From assembly GCF_035046485.1 (NCBI RefSeq), contig NC_085138.1, forward strand, positions 446,005,204-446,069,203: 64,000 nucleotides of DNA, given 5' to 3'. This document shows positions 34,035-45,130 of this stretch, one piece after another; positions within the stretch are counted from its first letter, which is position 1; every line of letters starts with the position of its first letter. Source of the DNA: Aedes albopictus. Taxonomy: Eukaryota; Arthropoda; Insecta; Diptera; Culicidae. Both the position numbers and the translations under genes were made by a program. The notes under the pieces were generated by a model. The model was not told the DNA's origin. It saw only the letters and a program-made list of their open reading frames with translations, and did not search any database.

Positions 34035-34376
34035 AGCACATATGCGATTACGCCCACGCTCCACATGTCTGTTGCGAAGCTGATCGCCTCAAAGTTGACC
34101 ACTTCCGGTGCTACAAATTCTGGCGTCCCAAACAGCACCTGCAGCTTATTGTCCGGATCGTACTCACGGGCCAGGCCGAAATCGATGATTTTTATCCGGT
34201 TCCCGCTCTCTGTGAGGCACAGGATGTTCTCCGGTTTCAGATCCAAGTGTACAATGTTGTTGCTATGGATATAGCCAATCGCGTCGCAAATCTGTCGCAT
34301 GAAAATCGAGCAAGCCTTCTCCGTTAGGATAAACTTCTCGTCCAGCACACGATCAAACAACTCGCCTCCTTCAACC
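34035..34376 (-). CDS. Kinase gene exon 3: catalytic core
   Basis: A 342-nt exon encoding residues 100-212. It contains EGGELFDRV (hinge and D-helix) and the catalytic loop HLDLKPEN (Asp144, Lys146, Asn149). The magnesium motif DFG is at 164-166 and GTPEFVAPEV ends the activation segment. HLD in place of the usual HRD is the normal MLCK-family form. The whole catalytic set is present, so an active enzyme is expected. Family substrates are regulatory myosin light chains, phosphorylated to activate actomyosin. Confidence 0.95.
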
Positions 34377-34442
34377 CTGCCGATGTAAAATTACATGTTA
34401 GCGGATTTCACACTCATACCTATCCAAGTAGGCCAAACTTAC

Positions 34443-34646
34443 AGCTCCATGACCATGCAGAAGGTACGATCGAATTCGTATGCGCCGTACAGCTGAGCGA
34501 TCTTCGGATGGCGCAGAACATTCATCATGTGAACTTCGCGCTCGATGTTTCGCCGGTCGCCCTTCTTGACGATCTGGATGAATTTGGCCGCCAGCCGGGT
34601 GCCGGTGGATTTTTCCTTGCAGACATGTACGACTCCGAATTTGCCC
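34443..34646 (-). CDS. Kinase gene exon 2: N-lobe
   Basis: A 204-nt exon encoding residues 32-98. It completes the glycine-rich loop (IGR-GKFGVV), supplies the ATP-anchoring lysine (AAK, Lys52) and the C-helix glutamate (EREVHMM, Glu68), and ends FCMVME-L. The acceptor is cttatcaacag and the donor GAGCT|gtaagtt. It joins exon 1 by completing the split Arg codon AG|G across an 11.7-kb intron. Confidence 0.93.
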
Positions 34647-35269
34647 CTGTTGATAAGTATAAGTGAAAATGTTTGACATTTTTACATTCGTAACAGTATT
34701 TATCAGCATGGATTTATGACTTTCGTGCATAAGATATTTCAAACACCTTATTTTAAGAGAGTTATGCCAAATGGCATTCTGCCAAATGAGTTAGAGTTCA
34801 TCAGCAAACACAAAGGGATTGTGATTGGAAGATCGATACAACTTAGAACGACTATTGCTTAGCTGAATATCACCTTAGCATACGCGTAGAATGTTGAAGA
34901 AAAAAGAATGCAGTGTGAACAGTAATACTGCAGTATGGAGCCCGTTCAAACGTAGAACGATAAAAACATGCCTTTTTAGGGGAAAAACGTCGTCAAGAAA
35001 AAGCGGAGTGCGAAGAAATGGAACTACTTTGCCATTATCAAGAAAAACACAGAAGTTCTACTAGAAGCTCAATGCAATAATGGTCGTTGCGGGAAACACG
35101 GGAGCTTCTTGACGGACGGATGTGAGGAAACGGTCAAAAAAGAAAAAAAAAGACATCTCCAATTTTTTTGATATGTTATGCATAAATGTCTCAGCTTTCA
35201 ATTGATACAAAAATTTTAAAAATTGGTGGTTGCCATTATGGTGAAAAAATGTTTAGGTATAAATCCAAG

Positions 35270-35600
35270 ATGGCGGCCAAAATCAATATGGCCGACCCTA
35301 CTTTTTATTATTGTAAATAGTAGCTCTGTCTTTCCTCTTTTCAACAACAATGCGTTTTGAGGTGGTTTTTGGAGAAACTTTCGAGTTATAACGGTTTAAA
35401 TGAGCCACCATTTGACCAAAATCGAGGGGTCTGCAAAAATTGTTGTGTCTCTAACTAACGGGGGATCCATCAATTTGAGTAACCAAATGCATTTTCCATA
35501 CTTTTTTAGCGATGACTTTTAGAAAATCGGCACATTAAACATTTTTTAAGACAAGGTAAATAGTGGGCCGGTCTCAGCGAGAGTTACCCCAGATCATTGT
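35270..35600 (+). repeat. Dispersed repeat family W, copy 1
   Basis: It shares with 51240-51560, in the same order and orientation, the words caagatggcggccaaaat / caagatggctgccaaaaa, gaggggtcyryaa, ggggatccatcaattt / ggggtccatcaattt and ggtctcagcgagagt / ggtttcagcgaaact. Class unknown. Confidence 0.5.
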
Positions 35601-36261
35601 ATGACAAATCCTCCAGAGATGCCATGACTACCAGGTCCCAACGCATCTCCTATTCATCAAATTCAAGCCAATGCACGACAGTATTGACCGCACAGAGCTA
35701 CAGAAAATCATCCAAGTAACATTTTGATGACCAATTAGTCTTGTAGAGGTTTTGAGAACCGTCATAAAACCTTATACAGGTATACCTCGATTTAGTGGAC
35801 ATTTTAATTTTCTAAATATGTATAAAAACGAACTTTACATCAAATCGAAGCATTTTTTATATTTTTCAATTGTATATCAAAATGTACCAAAACATATAAA
35901 AACTGCATGAGAACTGAGCTTTCGATAAAAGGCTCGGAGTTTTTGGATATATTAAAATTCTCATTAAATAACAAATAAACCACTATCTCGTAGCTTGTTA
36001 CGATCAAAATCTTTTCTCTCCAAAAATATGCGAGGTTGATTCAAAAGCAAAAATGTTGAGCAATGGACATACTCAAACTCAATAACGTGATTTGCATAAA
36101 TGCTCCAAAAAATTCAGAAAGTTCAGAGATTTGTGACAAGCACTTGATAGAGCGTGGTCATTGGTTGTGCTGTATTTGCCGAACGATCTTTCTGTACGAG
36201 TAGTGTAGGTTTGTACCGCTATCTGGTCGGTCGCCTTTTGTTGCAAGTGTGCTACAATTAT

Positions 36262-36822
36262 TTCTTTCTCACAAAAAAGTTCAACAAGTTGTAACTTTCA
36301 AAGAATGCATAAAAAAAATCTCACTATTCGACTGTTTGTCAACCTATTATATATGTATCATTGGTACAAATTTGAGCTCGATTGGTTAATATTTCGCAAA
36401 GCTAGAACCGATCTGGCAAAACACTAATTTTTAGACAACTTAACTTTGAACTGTCATATCTCAGAAACTAGTGAACCAAATGGACCGAATTGAATAAAAT
36501 TTTGAACATTTATCAACAATATATTAATGCTTAACAAGTTATCAAAACATAGGTAATTTTTGAACGTTGAAAAAAAACTTATGGATTCACACTTTTTTGA
36601 TCTTCTCGAAAAACTGTAATTTTTTTACATCAATGTCATTAAGTTTTAATGATGTCTAAAAAAATGTGTTTTACTAAAACTTTGAAAAGGATTAACCAAT
36701 CAAGCTCAAATTTGTGCCAATGATGCACATATACTTAAAGGATTGACAAACAGTCAAAATTTGAGAATTTTAGTGCATTCTGTGAAAAATTACAGCTTGT
36801 TGAACTTTTTTGTGAGAAAAAT
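36262..36822. repeat. ~560-bp foldback element
   Basis: The left arm (tttctcacaaaaaagttcaa... through aatttgagctcgattggtta) is matched inversely by the right arm (taaccaatcaagctcaaatt... through ttgaacttttttgtgagaaa). Arms are about 150 bp with roughly 80% agreement by eye. The interior is AT-rich and non-coding. Confidence 0.7.
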
Positions 36823-38504
36823 AGATGCCTATCCCAAACATTTTGGCCTCCCCCTGTAAGTGAACCCAGAATTTTCAACTTTATTAAGACGGTTTTCGAA
36901 GCCCGACGTGTCCATGTCTTAAAAAAATGCTTCATCATTTTCACAAATCATTTCAGGGATTAGGCATTACGTCAGAAATTTCTCTAGGCATTCGTTTGGA
37001 AAATCTATTGGCGATTCTTATAGAAGATCTACCAAAAATTCTTCTAAAAAATCTTTCTATTTTTTTTTAATCTGTCCGAGTATTTGTCCAAAAATTGCCA
37101 CATGGATTCTTTCCAAAAATCTTCCATGGTCTCATTCAGAAATATTCTTCAGGAGTTTGTTTAGAAATTCCTCCAATTTTACAAATTTCACAAATAATTC
37201 TTCCAAAGTTTCTTGCATGATTTACTTCTGACATTTCTCCATTTTTTTTCCAAAAAAATCCAGAAATCGAACAGAAACTCCTCCATGTACCAGTGAAGGG
37301 GTGCTGAAATCGGGGAACCTTGACTAACAAGCTCTGATTTTGCCATGCCAGCACGGGAAATAATTTGTCAGTAATCTGCCGAAGCATTACAATGAACTTT
37401 CCAAAATATCAAGAATATATCCATATTACAATTCTTGGCGAGGAAGTCATAAGGAATCTTGAAATAAGTTTTTTAGACAGATTTGAGGAAACGTCTGACG
37501 AATCAGTAGTTTGCATTCATCTGCCAAAAATGTTGTCATTGCTAAGGGATCTGTAAAAAATATAACCAAAGAATCACCCCGTACACTCCGATCATTGATT
37601 TTGATCATCGAAAAAATGAGAGATAATAATAAAAAAAATGAAGTCTGATAGGGAAGTATGAGATTGTGGTAAATATATAAAACTAAGTATGTCCCCAAGT
37701 AACAATCCTAATTCTGTTTGGTTTTATTTGTTTTTATGATAGTTTTATCGGAACATTGCATATCAAGTTGCATATTCTAGTTGATCTTATCGGAGTTTCA
37801 GCCGAGCATAACTATTCTTCATCAATATGTGGTTTTAAAAACACCTCCAAGAATACTTGAGGTTCAGTTCATAAAACCATAAACCTCACAAGAACTTTTG
37901 AACTTATTTTCAGTTTTATAAAGTTCTTGTAGTTATCTTCAATCATCCGTTCTTGATCAAGAGCAATGTTCGCATGACCAGGAATAATATTTTTAAATAT
38001 TTTATTTTATTGCGTTATAATGGAAGCGCGTTGCAATTTTTGAAAATATCTTGCAACTTATATTCGATGATTTTTTCTTGGCATTTGGCATCCTTGCTAC
38101 ATCCCGGAAATATTTCCAATTTGTGTAATAAATTAATCCCGATTACAATAATGTGTCATTTTCATTGTGTTTTTAATTTCAATTTAATTCATTAAACTTT
38201 TCTGTCGACATAAAAGCTGCATCAGCAACAACATTGACAAATTTATTATCGTTTTATCGTGCACTTGAAGAATTATACAAGAAGAGAGCAATTCGTCTTG
38301 AGGACAACTTGGGAAGTACAACAAGTTTTAACAGAAATTTAAATACAACTCTCCAAGAGCATCTTAGGATGGGCCTCTTTGATCTTATGGCGGGTTTATG
38401 GTTGAATTGATGTCGTGTTGTAGAGCAATTTGGTTTATGCACGGTTTTAAAGAACAGGTGTTGAAGAATATTTCAAAAGCATTATAAAATTAATTTTGTT
38501 ACTT

Positions 38505-38737
38505 CGGCACCAACATTTCAAAAGGGCGTAACTGCTTTTGCAACCAATGCCTTCTCACAGAGCTGTGGGTCGTATTTCATTCATCTCACGCAATTCACAT
38601 CCATTAATCGAAAGAGGAGGATTTTATCTTTCTATTTGTGCTAGTGGATTGCTCGAGAGGGATGAGATACGCTCCACAGCTTTGTGAGAAGGCATTGGTT
38701 GTAAATGCAGTTACGCCCTTTTGAAATGTTGGTGCCG
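38505..38737. repeat. Foldback element with ~65-bp arms
   Basis: cggcaccaacatttcaaaag at the left and its inverse at 38718-38737, continuing through gggcgtaactgc and accaatgccttctcaca, define two arms around a loop of about 100 bp. Confidence 0.7.
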
Positions 38738-38770
38738 ACTTGGGCGATCATGAGGTATGCTTTGGCGCTA

Positions 38771-38903
38771 TGGATTACTGCACGAATTAATACTGGCCTG
38801 CTTACTCTCACACGAAATTTGAAGTTTGAGCGGTGTCGGCCCCTCTCAAACGTCAAATTTCCTGTGAGAGTAAGCAGGCCAGCAAAAATTCGTGCAGTGG
38901 ACC
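38771..38903. repeat. Hairpin with ~55-bp arms
   Basis: actgcacgaatt...ggcctgcttactctca on the left is matched by tgagagtaagcaggcc...aattcgtgcagt on the right, with a 20-25-bp loop. It directly follows the previous foldback and may belong to the same composite element. Confidence 0.7.
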
Positions 38904-39091
38904 ATTATGGGTGCTCTACAAAATCATTTATTGATATGAAGTGCTCCGCGTGTCAAAAGGCTGAAAACCCCTGCAACATAAGTAATCACAAACCGCAAGT
39001 TTTAAGCTGGTTAAATGTTAAAAATTTTACCATTTACAAAATGAGCATGAGCATGATATATTAAAAATTTTACCATTTACAAAATGTACAT

Positions 39092-39850
39092 TAGGGCAGT
39101 TCAGATTTCAAATATGTTGGAAACTTAAAGCTCCCATATGTTCATTACAATCCTTGGTGCAAAACTAGAGTCCTGTCAAATTTTCAGCCATTTCGGTGGT
39201 GAATTAATGGTGGCCCAAGAGCAAAATAGGTTTGTATTGGAATTACTATGGAGAATTTTCAAAAAAAGTTCTCCACGTTGTAGAGCATCCACACAAGGAT
39301 AAAGTCATAGGGTCAAAGCCAAATTGAATTCTTCAGATCTCAATGATGAATGTTGCCAAAGACCGGAACTTATTTCAACAATCGGCAAAAAAGATATTAA
39401 ACAAATTCTCACTCGCATGCGCATCTTCTTACACGATGTCCTGCAAGGTGTGCAAGAAGCTAACACGCATACTATGATTGCGTGTCAAGCGTGTCGGTCG
39501 AGCTGTCGTCTTCTGTTCAAGCATGCATGGATGAATATTGATTAATAACTTTTGACTCGTGAGTCGAAATGAGTTGCGGTCTTCGGCAACATTCATCATT
39601 GAGATCTGAAGAATTCAATTTGGCTTTGACCCTATGACTTTATCCTTGTGTGGATGCTCTACAACGTGGAGAACTTTTTTTGAAAATTCTCCATAGTAAT
39701 TCCCATACAAACCTATTTTGCCTTTGGGCCACCATTAATTCACCACCGAAATGGCTGAAAATTTGACAGGACTCTAGTTTTGCGCCAAGGATTGTAATGA
39801 ACATATGGGGGCTTTGAGTTTTTAACATTTTTGAAGTTTGAACTTCCCTA
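39092..39850. mobile_element. 759-bp element with ~270-bp inverted arms and 8-bp flanking repeat
   Basis: The arms 39092-39360 and 39588-39850 are reverse complements by eye with few differences. They begin TAGGGCAGTTCA and TAGGGAAGTTCA respectively. Both ends are flanked by ATGTACAT (39084-39091 and 39851-39858), a plausible 8-bp target duplication, though that word is itself palindromic. No transposase is seen in the 230-bp centre. Non-autonomous foldback element. Confidence 0.75.
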
Positions 39851-40018
39851 ATGTACATAAAATCGAGGTATAGGGTAAAAGGGTATAATACGCCCCACCG
39901 GGGAAAAACATCCCCCTTAATTTTCTAGCGATTTAAGCGCTTTGTGCATGCATGATCGATTGCAAATCGATAATATTGAGGAATAATTACCAATCAAGTT
40001 GGTTCGTTTGTTGATTGG

Positions 40019-40180
40019 TGTAATATTGTGAGTAATTCGGATATTATAAACGGATTATTTATAGGAATAATAATCAGATCACACACTCTGTATTCACTTG
40101 TTCATCACCTGTCCTGACTACTCTACTCTCACTTCTCTTCCCTCGAATCCATGGCCTACCACATATAATACGATACTACA
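40019..40180 (-). repeat. 3' LTR of the Ty3/gypsy element (162 bp)
   Basis: It is directly comparable with 43377-43835 once the inserted SINE and its duplication are subtracted. Only scattered differences are seen, including a 3-base tac duplication in the other LTR. Confidence 0.9.
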
Positions 40181-40192
40181 TTCCTCCTTTAC

Positions 40193-41384
40193 TTAATCTT
40201 CAAATCTATAACAATCAAGATAATAATCATTTACATTAGTTAAATAATTTCTTAGGTGATTAGGAATCTTCGTTTCACGTCGACTACGGCGAATCATAGA
40301 AGGTTCATTAGTTCTTGAATTCCTTGCCATAGTCCCCATTTCACGTGCTTCAATTCCTATTTGCGTATCCTCCGTTTCAACATTATCCTGTTTCCGAATC
40401 GCTGATGAATCTTCGGCATATAAAACCTCTCCTTCCGACCGAATTCCTGATGCATCTGCACTCGTCCCTGTTTCTTTCATTTCGACCGTGTGTTGTTTCT
40501 GGTTGTTTGACGCTTCTTGAATAAACCGCTTCAAATGACCCACGTTTCGACGATAAACCTTTCCAGATTCCTTAGACTGAATTACTGCTTCCGCACCCTC
40601 TCTGTTAAGTACATCAAACAACTCTGATCCGAAATTGGTTGATAACTTATTTTTCTTGATAATGCGTTTGGCCACAACAACATCTCCTTTTCCAAGATTA
40701 TTCGTTTTGGCCCCTCGTTGAGCATTAGATATCCCTGCAGCTTCCAGTTTCTTCATCCAGTCACGATCCCGTATTTCTTCCGATAGCACACGTGCTGAAT
40801 GATGAACACTTGGCAATTTGTCTTTCAGAACCCTTCCAAACATGAGGACTGATGAAGCGATTCCAGTTGTAGAATGCGATGTCGAGTTGTACATTAACAG
40901 AAAGCTTCTTAAATCCCATTTCCAGTGTTTACTGTTTTGTTCTTGATTGATTCGCAAACGTTTTAGAATGGTGCTGTTCATCCTCTCTACCTCGCCATTG
41001 GCCTGCGGCCAATACGGTGTTGTCTTCTGATGATCAATGCCATATTCCTCACAGAAACTCTTGAACTGCTCGCTGATGAACTGCGGCCCATTGTCTGACC
41101 TTAATGTTTCCGGTACTCCAAAACGGCTAAACGTCTCAAAAAGAGCACTCACCGTCAACTCCGTTGTTATCTGCTTAATTACGATCACTTCCGTGAAACG
41201 ACTAAAATAGTCGACCAACACTAATAGAAAATGTCCCGAGGGCAATGGTCCCAGGAAATCGATGACCACATCGGTCCACGGTCGTTCAGGCATTTTGGTT
41301 CGAACCATTGGTTCCGGTGGTCCAACCGTTGAAACTAACGTACATAAGCCACAACCTTTTACATACTTTTCAACTAAACCTTTT
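40193..41384 (-). pseudogene. Ty3/gypsy integrase (pol C-terminus)
   Basis: The frame carries the second half of the HHCC zinc finger (GCGLC) and the integrase core with its three acidic residues: VIDFLG, RSDNGPQF and GEVERMN. A C-terminal extension rich in charged residues ends at a stop 12 bases before the LTR. It is open upstream of the first Met to about 41384. There a deletion plus frame change separates it from the RNase H part, so the listed start is a break, not an initiator. Function would be strand transfer of element DNA into the genome. Confidence 0.85.
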
Positions 41385-41940
41385 GTCGCAGACGCCGTTT
41401 CATCAGACTCATGCCAGGATGCCCATCATGAGCACATTGAAGTACCCGTTGATAAAGTGATTCTGGAATGATCAGCCGATCTCCCCTCATCAGAACACCA
41501 TTGGCAGAATGGATTTCCGCCTTGAAATGCTTAAAATCCTTCAGTACATCGTCCGTCCAACAACCGGTTAACAGAGCTGCCATAAGCTCCTGCAAGGATC
41601 TATCCTGTTTTGTTGCTTCAATCACTACGACTAGCGTAACTGCATTCGGAACCGCATGTTCCAATAGTTGATTGATGTATCGATCGGCAGATTTATCAAA
41701 ATACTGGGCACTTGAAATTGACAAACGATACAAGGCATCTGCCAAGTTTGTGGTCCCGGGTTCGTATTTGATATCGTAGTTGTATGATTGAATTCTCATT
41801 ACCCAACGTTCAATTCTGGGACATGGTCGTGATCGCGCCTCGAACAAAAATTTCAGCGCTTTGCAGTCAGTGATCAACTCAAATTTTGATCCAAGAAGGT
41901 ATAACTTGAACTTCATGGATTCTTTGTCGAGCGTTCGTGC
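41374..41940 (-). pseudogene. Ty3/gypsy RNase H remnant and integrase zinc-finger start
   Basis: The frame shows the C-terminal half of the RNase H domain (FELITDCKALKFLFE, then PGTTNLADALYRLS). A linker and the first half of the integrase zinc finger (HDGHPG) follow, before it goes out of frame near 41384. The reverse transcriptase that should precede it is absent: the sequence beyond about 41940 looks like the element's leader, marking an internal deletion. Confidence 0.8.
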
Positions 41941-42025
41941 GAGACAGTCGAAATTTCTCGTTCGTCCGGTTTGTCTTCGATACTTTCCAGTTCGGTGGCT
42001 ATTTTTCGGCGTGCTAGTGTTTCAA

Positions 42026-43185
42026 CCCGAGCAGAAGGAAATAGCAGCAGCATAATAAAATGTGTTATTTTGGAAAAATAACTGAGTAACGGAAAGTGTT
42101 ATTTTCATGTTATTTACATAACATATCCTGTTATAAACTTGTCTGTCATAAGCGGCAAAATAACAAAAATTATAACAAAAAAATGTTCCTGGAAGACCTG
42201 TTCAATAACATGTTTTGTTAGTTTCAAAAACAACTTAATAACAGCGAAATTTCAAAATATTTCAATAACAAATTTTGATATGATTAAGTTATTGATAACA
42301 ATCTGAAAACAAAATTTGCTTTTTTTTCTGTTGCGGATAGGAACTCCTCCAAAGTCCCATATGAATTCAATGGGATACGCAACAATATGATCTATTGTTA
42401 AATGTTTCATTCATAATTGGGACGCTATTGTTGTCGCAAGCGATTTATTTATCGAAAACAGAGAGAAACAATAGTTTTCATTTATTTTCCAAACAACTTA
42501 AGATGAAAAACTACCGACGTTTTGAAGCCCTTTATTAGGTGGTTCATTGTTCATAAGATTAATTTACATTATTACCTCATTGATTGACACATTGAATCAA
42601 ATGAATCTAAGTGGGCTCGATGCAATGAAATCAATAAAAATAAAATGTCTTAAAAAAATCAATGGAGTTCTTCTTCTTGATGACTTATTTTTTTACATTT
42701 TTGTCGAAAATGTGTTGTTCGTCCTTGAATTCCACCAGTTGATCCAAAATGTTTCATAAAATGGCTAAATGCTTATAAAACAAAAGGCTGATAAGTTGGC
42801 TCTGTCACAGTTAAAACGTAATGCCAGAGGAACTGATGACAAAATAATATTTTCTGTTACAGTTCCTCACGGAATGCTGTGAACAACGGAAATCTCGAAT
42901 GGTATAGTTTTGATTGCAAAGCTAGTTATGTTGTAATATTAATGCTCAAATATTTGTACAGTCTCAATGACACAATTATAACTGAACTTGTGCTACAACA
43001 AAACATGTTATTGAAATGTAATTTAAAGAAAATATACCAAGAGCACGATCATAACAAAATAAGACTGCCCAACAGAACATGTTATGGAACGGTGATGATT
43101 TAATAAGTTAATAATAACAAACCGAGATATAAAAACAGGTTTTGTGATTCCGTTGTTATTATTTTGATATTTTCCTCTGCTCGGG
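42026..43185. mobile_element. 1160-bp inverted-repeat element nested in the Ty3/gypsy element
   Basis: The ends CCCGAGCAGAAGGAAATA (left) and CCCGAGCAGAGGAAAATA (right, inward) are inverted. The interior is AT-rich, dominated by ataac/gttat words and free of coding capacity. The target duplication is unclear (AA on both sides at most). It interrupts retrotransposon leader sequence and so arrived later. Confidence 0.6.
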
Positions 43186-43376
43186 AAGTGATCACATTCG
43201 CGTGCGGTTGGCTAGGCCACAATTTTTAACGCGAAAGTTTGTTTAATTCGAGTGCTGCCGAATCAGCAGATAGCAATTTTTTCGGCAGATTCAACAAAAT
43301 GATGAGTGGTGTTTACGTTTTATTTTTCACGAACTGAATAATACAAAAATTACTTACATTTTCTCCTCGTCGTCAA

Positions 43377-43835
43377 TGTTATATTGTGAGTAATTCGGAT
43401 ATTATAAACGGATTATTTTTTGGCCCATATAGCCGAGGCGGTAAACGCACGGGTATTCAGCATGACCATGCTGAGGGTGACGGGTTCGATTCCCGGTCGG
43501 TCCAGGATCTTTTCGTAAAGGAAATTTCCTTGACTTCCTTGGGCATAGAGTATCTTCGTGCCTGCCACACAATATACACATGCAAAATGGTCATTGGCAG
43601 AGGAAGCTCTCAGTTAATAACTGTGGAAGTGCTCATAGAACACTAAGCTGAGAAGCATGCTTAGTCCCAATGAGGACGTTACGCCAAAAAGAGAGAGAGA
43701 AACGGATTATTTATAGGAATAATAATCAGATCACACGCTCTGTATTCACTTGTTCATCACCTGTCCTGACTACTACTCTACTCTCACTTCTCTTCTCTCG
43801 AATCCATGGCCTACCACATATAATACGATACTACA
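43377..43835 (-). repeat. 5' LTR of the Ty3/gypsy element, interrupted by a SINE
   Basis: It begins tgttatattgtgag and ends cgatactaca like the other LTR. It contains the SINE at 43419-43699 flanked by a 13-bp duplication. Confidence 0.9.
43419..43699 (+). mobile_element. Feilai SINE, full-length, with 13-bp target duplication
   Basis: It begins with a tRNA-like head (tagccgaggcggtaaacgc as A-box region, GGGTTCGATTCCC as B-box), continues with the Feilai body (ggcatagagtatcttcgtgc, ctcagttaataactgtgg, aacactaagctgagaagc) and ends in a GA-rich tail. AAACGGATTATTT is duplicated at 43406-43418 and 43700-43712. It is transcribed by RNA polymerase III in principle and mobilised by LINE machinery. 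Confidence 0.9.
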
Positions 43836-43840
43836 ATTGG

Positions 43841-44559
43841 TACTGTGAAGCAATAAAAATATCAAAAAGTCTGAAAACGAGGGTTTTGGTGTAATATTCT
43901 GCCTCTCGTAAGCAGACCTCATTGTAAACTTCTGTTCCCTTGTGATATTTAGCAACTTTTATGCTGTTAAAGTCCTCCTATGAAAACCATGTTATGGAAT
44001 TACGCCATGGGACAGTGTTATCACGGTGCTGGACGTTTGTCCCTTGATGGGGCGTATTTCCCCGGTTGTTTTGAAATGGCATAATTTGGAACGTTTTCGA
44101 AAAACGTTTAAAAGTTTCCATAGCCGCCCCTCCAAAGGCAAAGTTTGCATGCAACACTTCACTGACTTTAAGAACAACGATTTGCAGTGAACAATAGCTG
44201 GAATAACACGCAAAAAAACCCGTTCCGATATACGTGCACTCCCAGTCACGGCAACGGGAACAAACGGGAACTATGCATAGCAACGATAACAACATTAAGA
44301 AATGTACACCGTGAACTAGATGTCACGGTTTCTAGAATGCCCGTACTGACAGCTGGAACTAGTTCCAGTTCACGGTGTATATTTGCTTGTTCTCATATTT
44401 GCGTTTGTTTGTTCACGTTTATCAGAACGGTTTTCTGAGCGTGAAGGCTTTAGTTTCAGAGATTTTTCCGTTTCTGCTTAAGAGGGGCATATTATAGGGT
44501 AAACTACCTGTAGATTTTATTTTGATTTTATGATGTTTCGCAGAACCTCTTCCTAGTCT
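43841..44559. other. Intronic DNA with a small hairpin
   Basis: gtacaccgtgaact at about 44304-44319 is matched inversely near 44365-44379 (agttcacggtgta), with a 45-bp loop. Otherwise nothing was recognised. Confidence 0.4.
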
Positions 44560-45130
44560 ATTTGACTAAAAAAAATATTGCTTTGGCATGAACCAGAATG
44601 GCTTTCCTGGGAAACTGAACAGACTTGATGAAAAGGTGTGGAAACTGCGGAGGATGTATTCTGACCTTGCCTGGGATTGCGACAAGGTGACGGACTCTCA
44701 TACCTACTCTTCAACATCACAAGAGTAATGCGAAGAGCCGGGTTGAAGATCCAGTGCACGATTATCACAAAATCCGGTCAATTTGTATACATTTGCAATT
44801 TTTATGACATTTGTTCGACATGACCGGTCTAGGAAGTGATCAGGTTTATTCTGCTAGTCGTGTGAGGTGACAAAATTCGAATTGCTCCCATTTGATGTGC
44901 ATTAGTCGTGTCTAGCCACGTAAGTCGAAATCGATTGTGGAGGAATTCGTCTTTCTCGGATCCTTCCTACTACTTGGTACATAAGTAGCTGTGGTCAAAA
45001 ATGTTATGCCGCCGCATGAAATATACCATGTACAAAACGCTCGTAAAATCGGTGGTCCTCTACAGCAGTCTTGCGAATAATCGCGACCATCACGAGACAA
45101 TCACTTGAACCGCTTTCTGGAGTCACCGTT
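44560..45130 (+). pseudogene. RTE-like non-LTR retrotransposon relic (RT part)
   Basis: On the plus strand near 44664-44770 one frame reads GLRQGDGLSYLLFNIT, the reverse transcriptase motif that precedes the catalytic YxDD region. Further on, phrases VEEFVFLGSLL and MYKTLV.SVVLY recall the C-terminal part of RTE-clade proteins. The catalytic centre itself is missing and stops and frame changes are frequent. Dead copy within the kinase intron. Confidence 0.6.

Larger units (their letters stand above)
40019..43835 (-). mobile_element. Ty3/gypsy LTR retrotransposon, internally deleted
   Basis: LTRs lie at 40019-40180 (3') and 43377-43835 (5', enlarged by a SINE). Both have TGT...ACA ends, and ATTGG is duplicated at 40014-40018 and 43836-43840. 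On the minus strand a polypurine tract (aaaggaggaa) immediately precedes the 3' LTR. Only the end of pol survives (RNase H part, integrase). Gag, protease and reverse transcriptase are missing, and the space holds a foreign inverted-repeat element. LTR differences are few, so the insertion is not very old, but it cannot move by itself. Confidence 0.9.

Noticed and set aside
33805..34274. Plus-strand frames opposite kinase exons
   Set aside because: Antisense to well-supported catalytic-domain exons.
43419..43510. tRNA gene suggested by A- and B-box sequences
   Set aside because: The block is the head of a Feilai SINE with a target-site duplication and body; several near-copies occur in the window.
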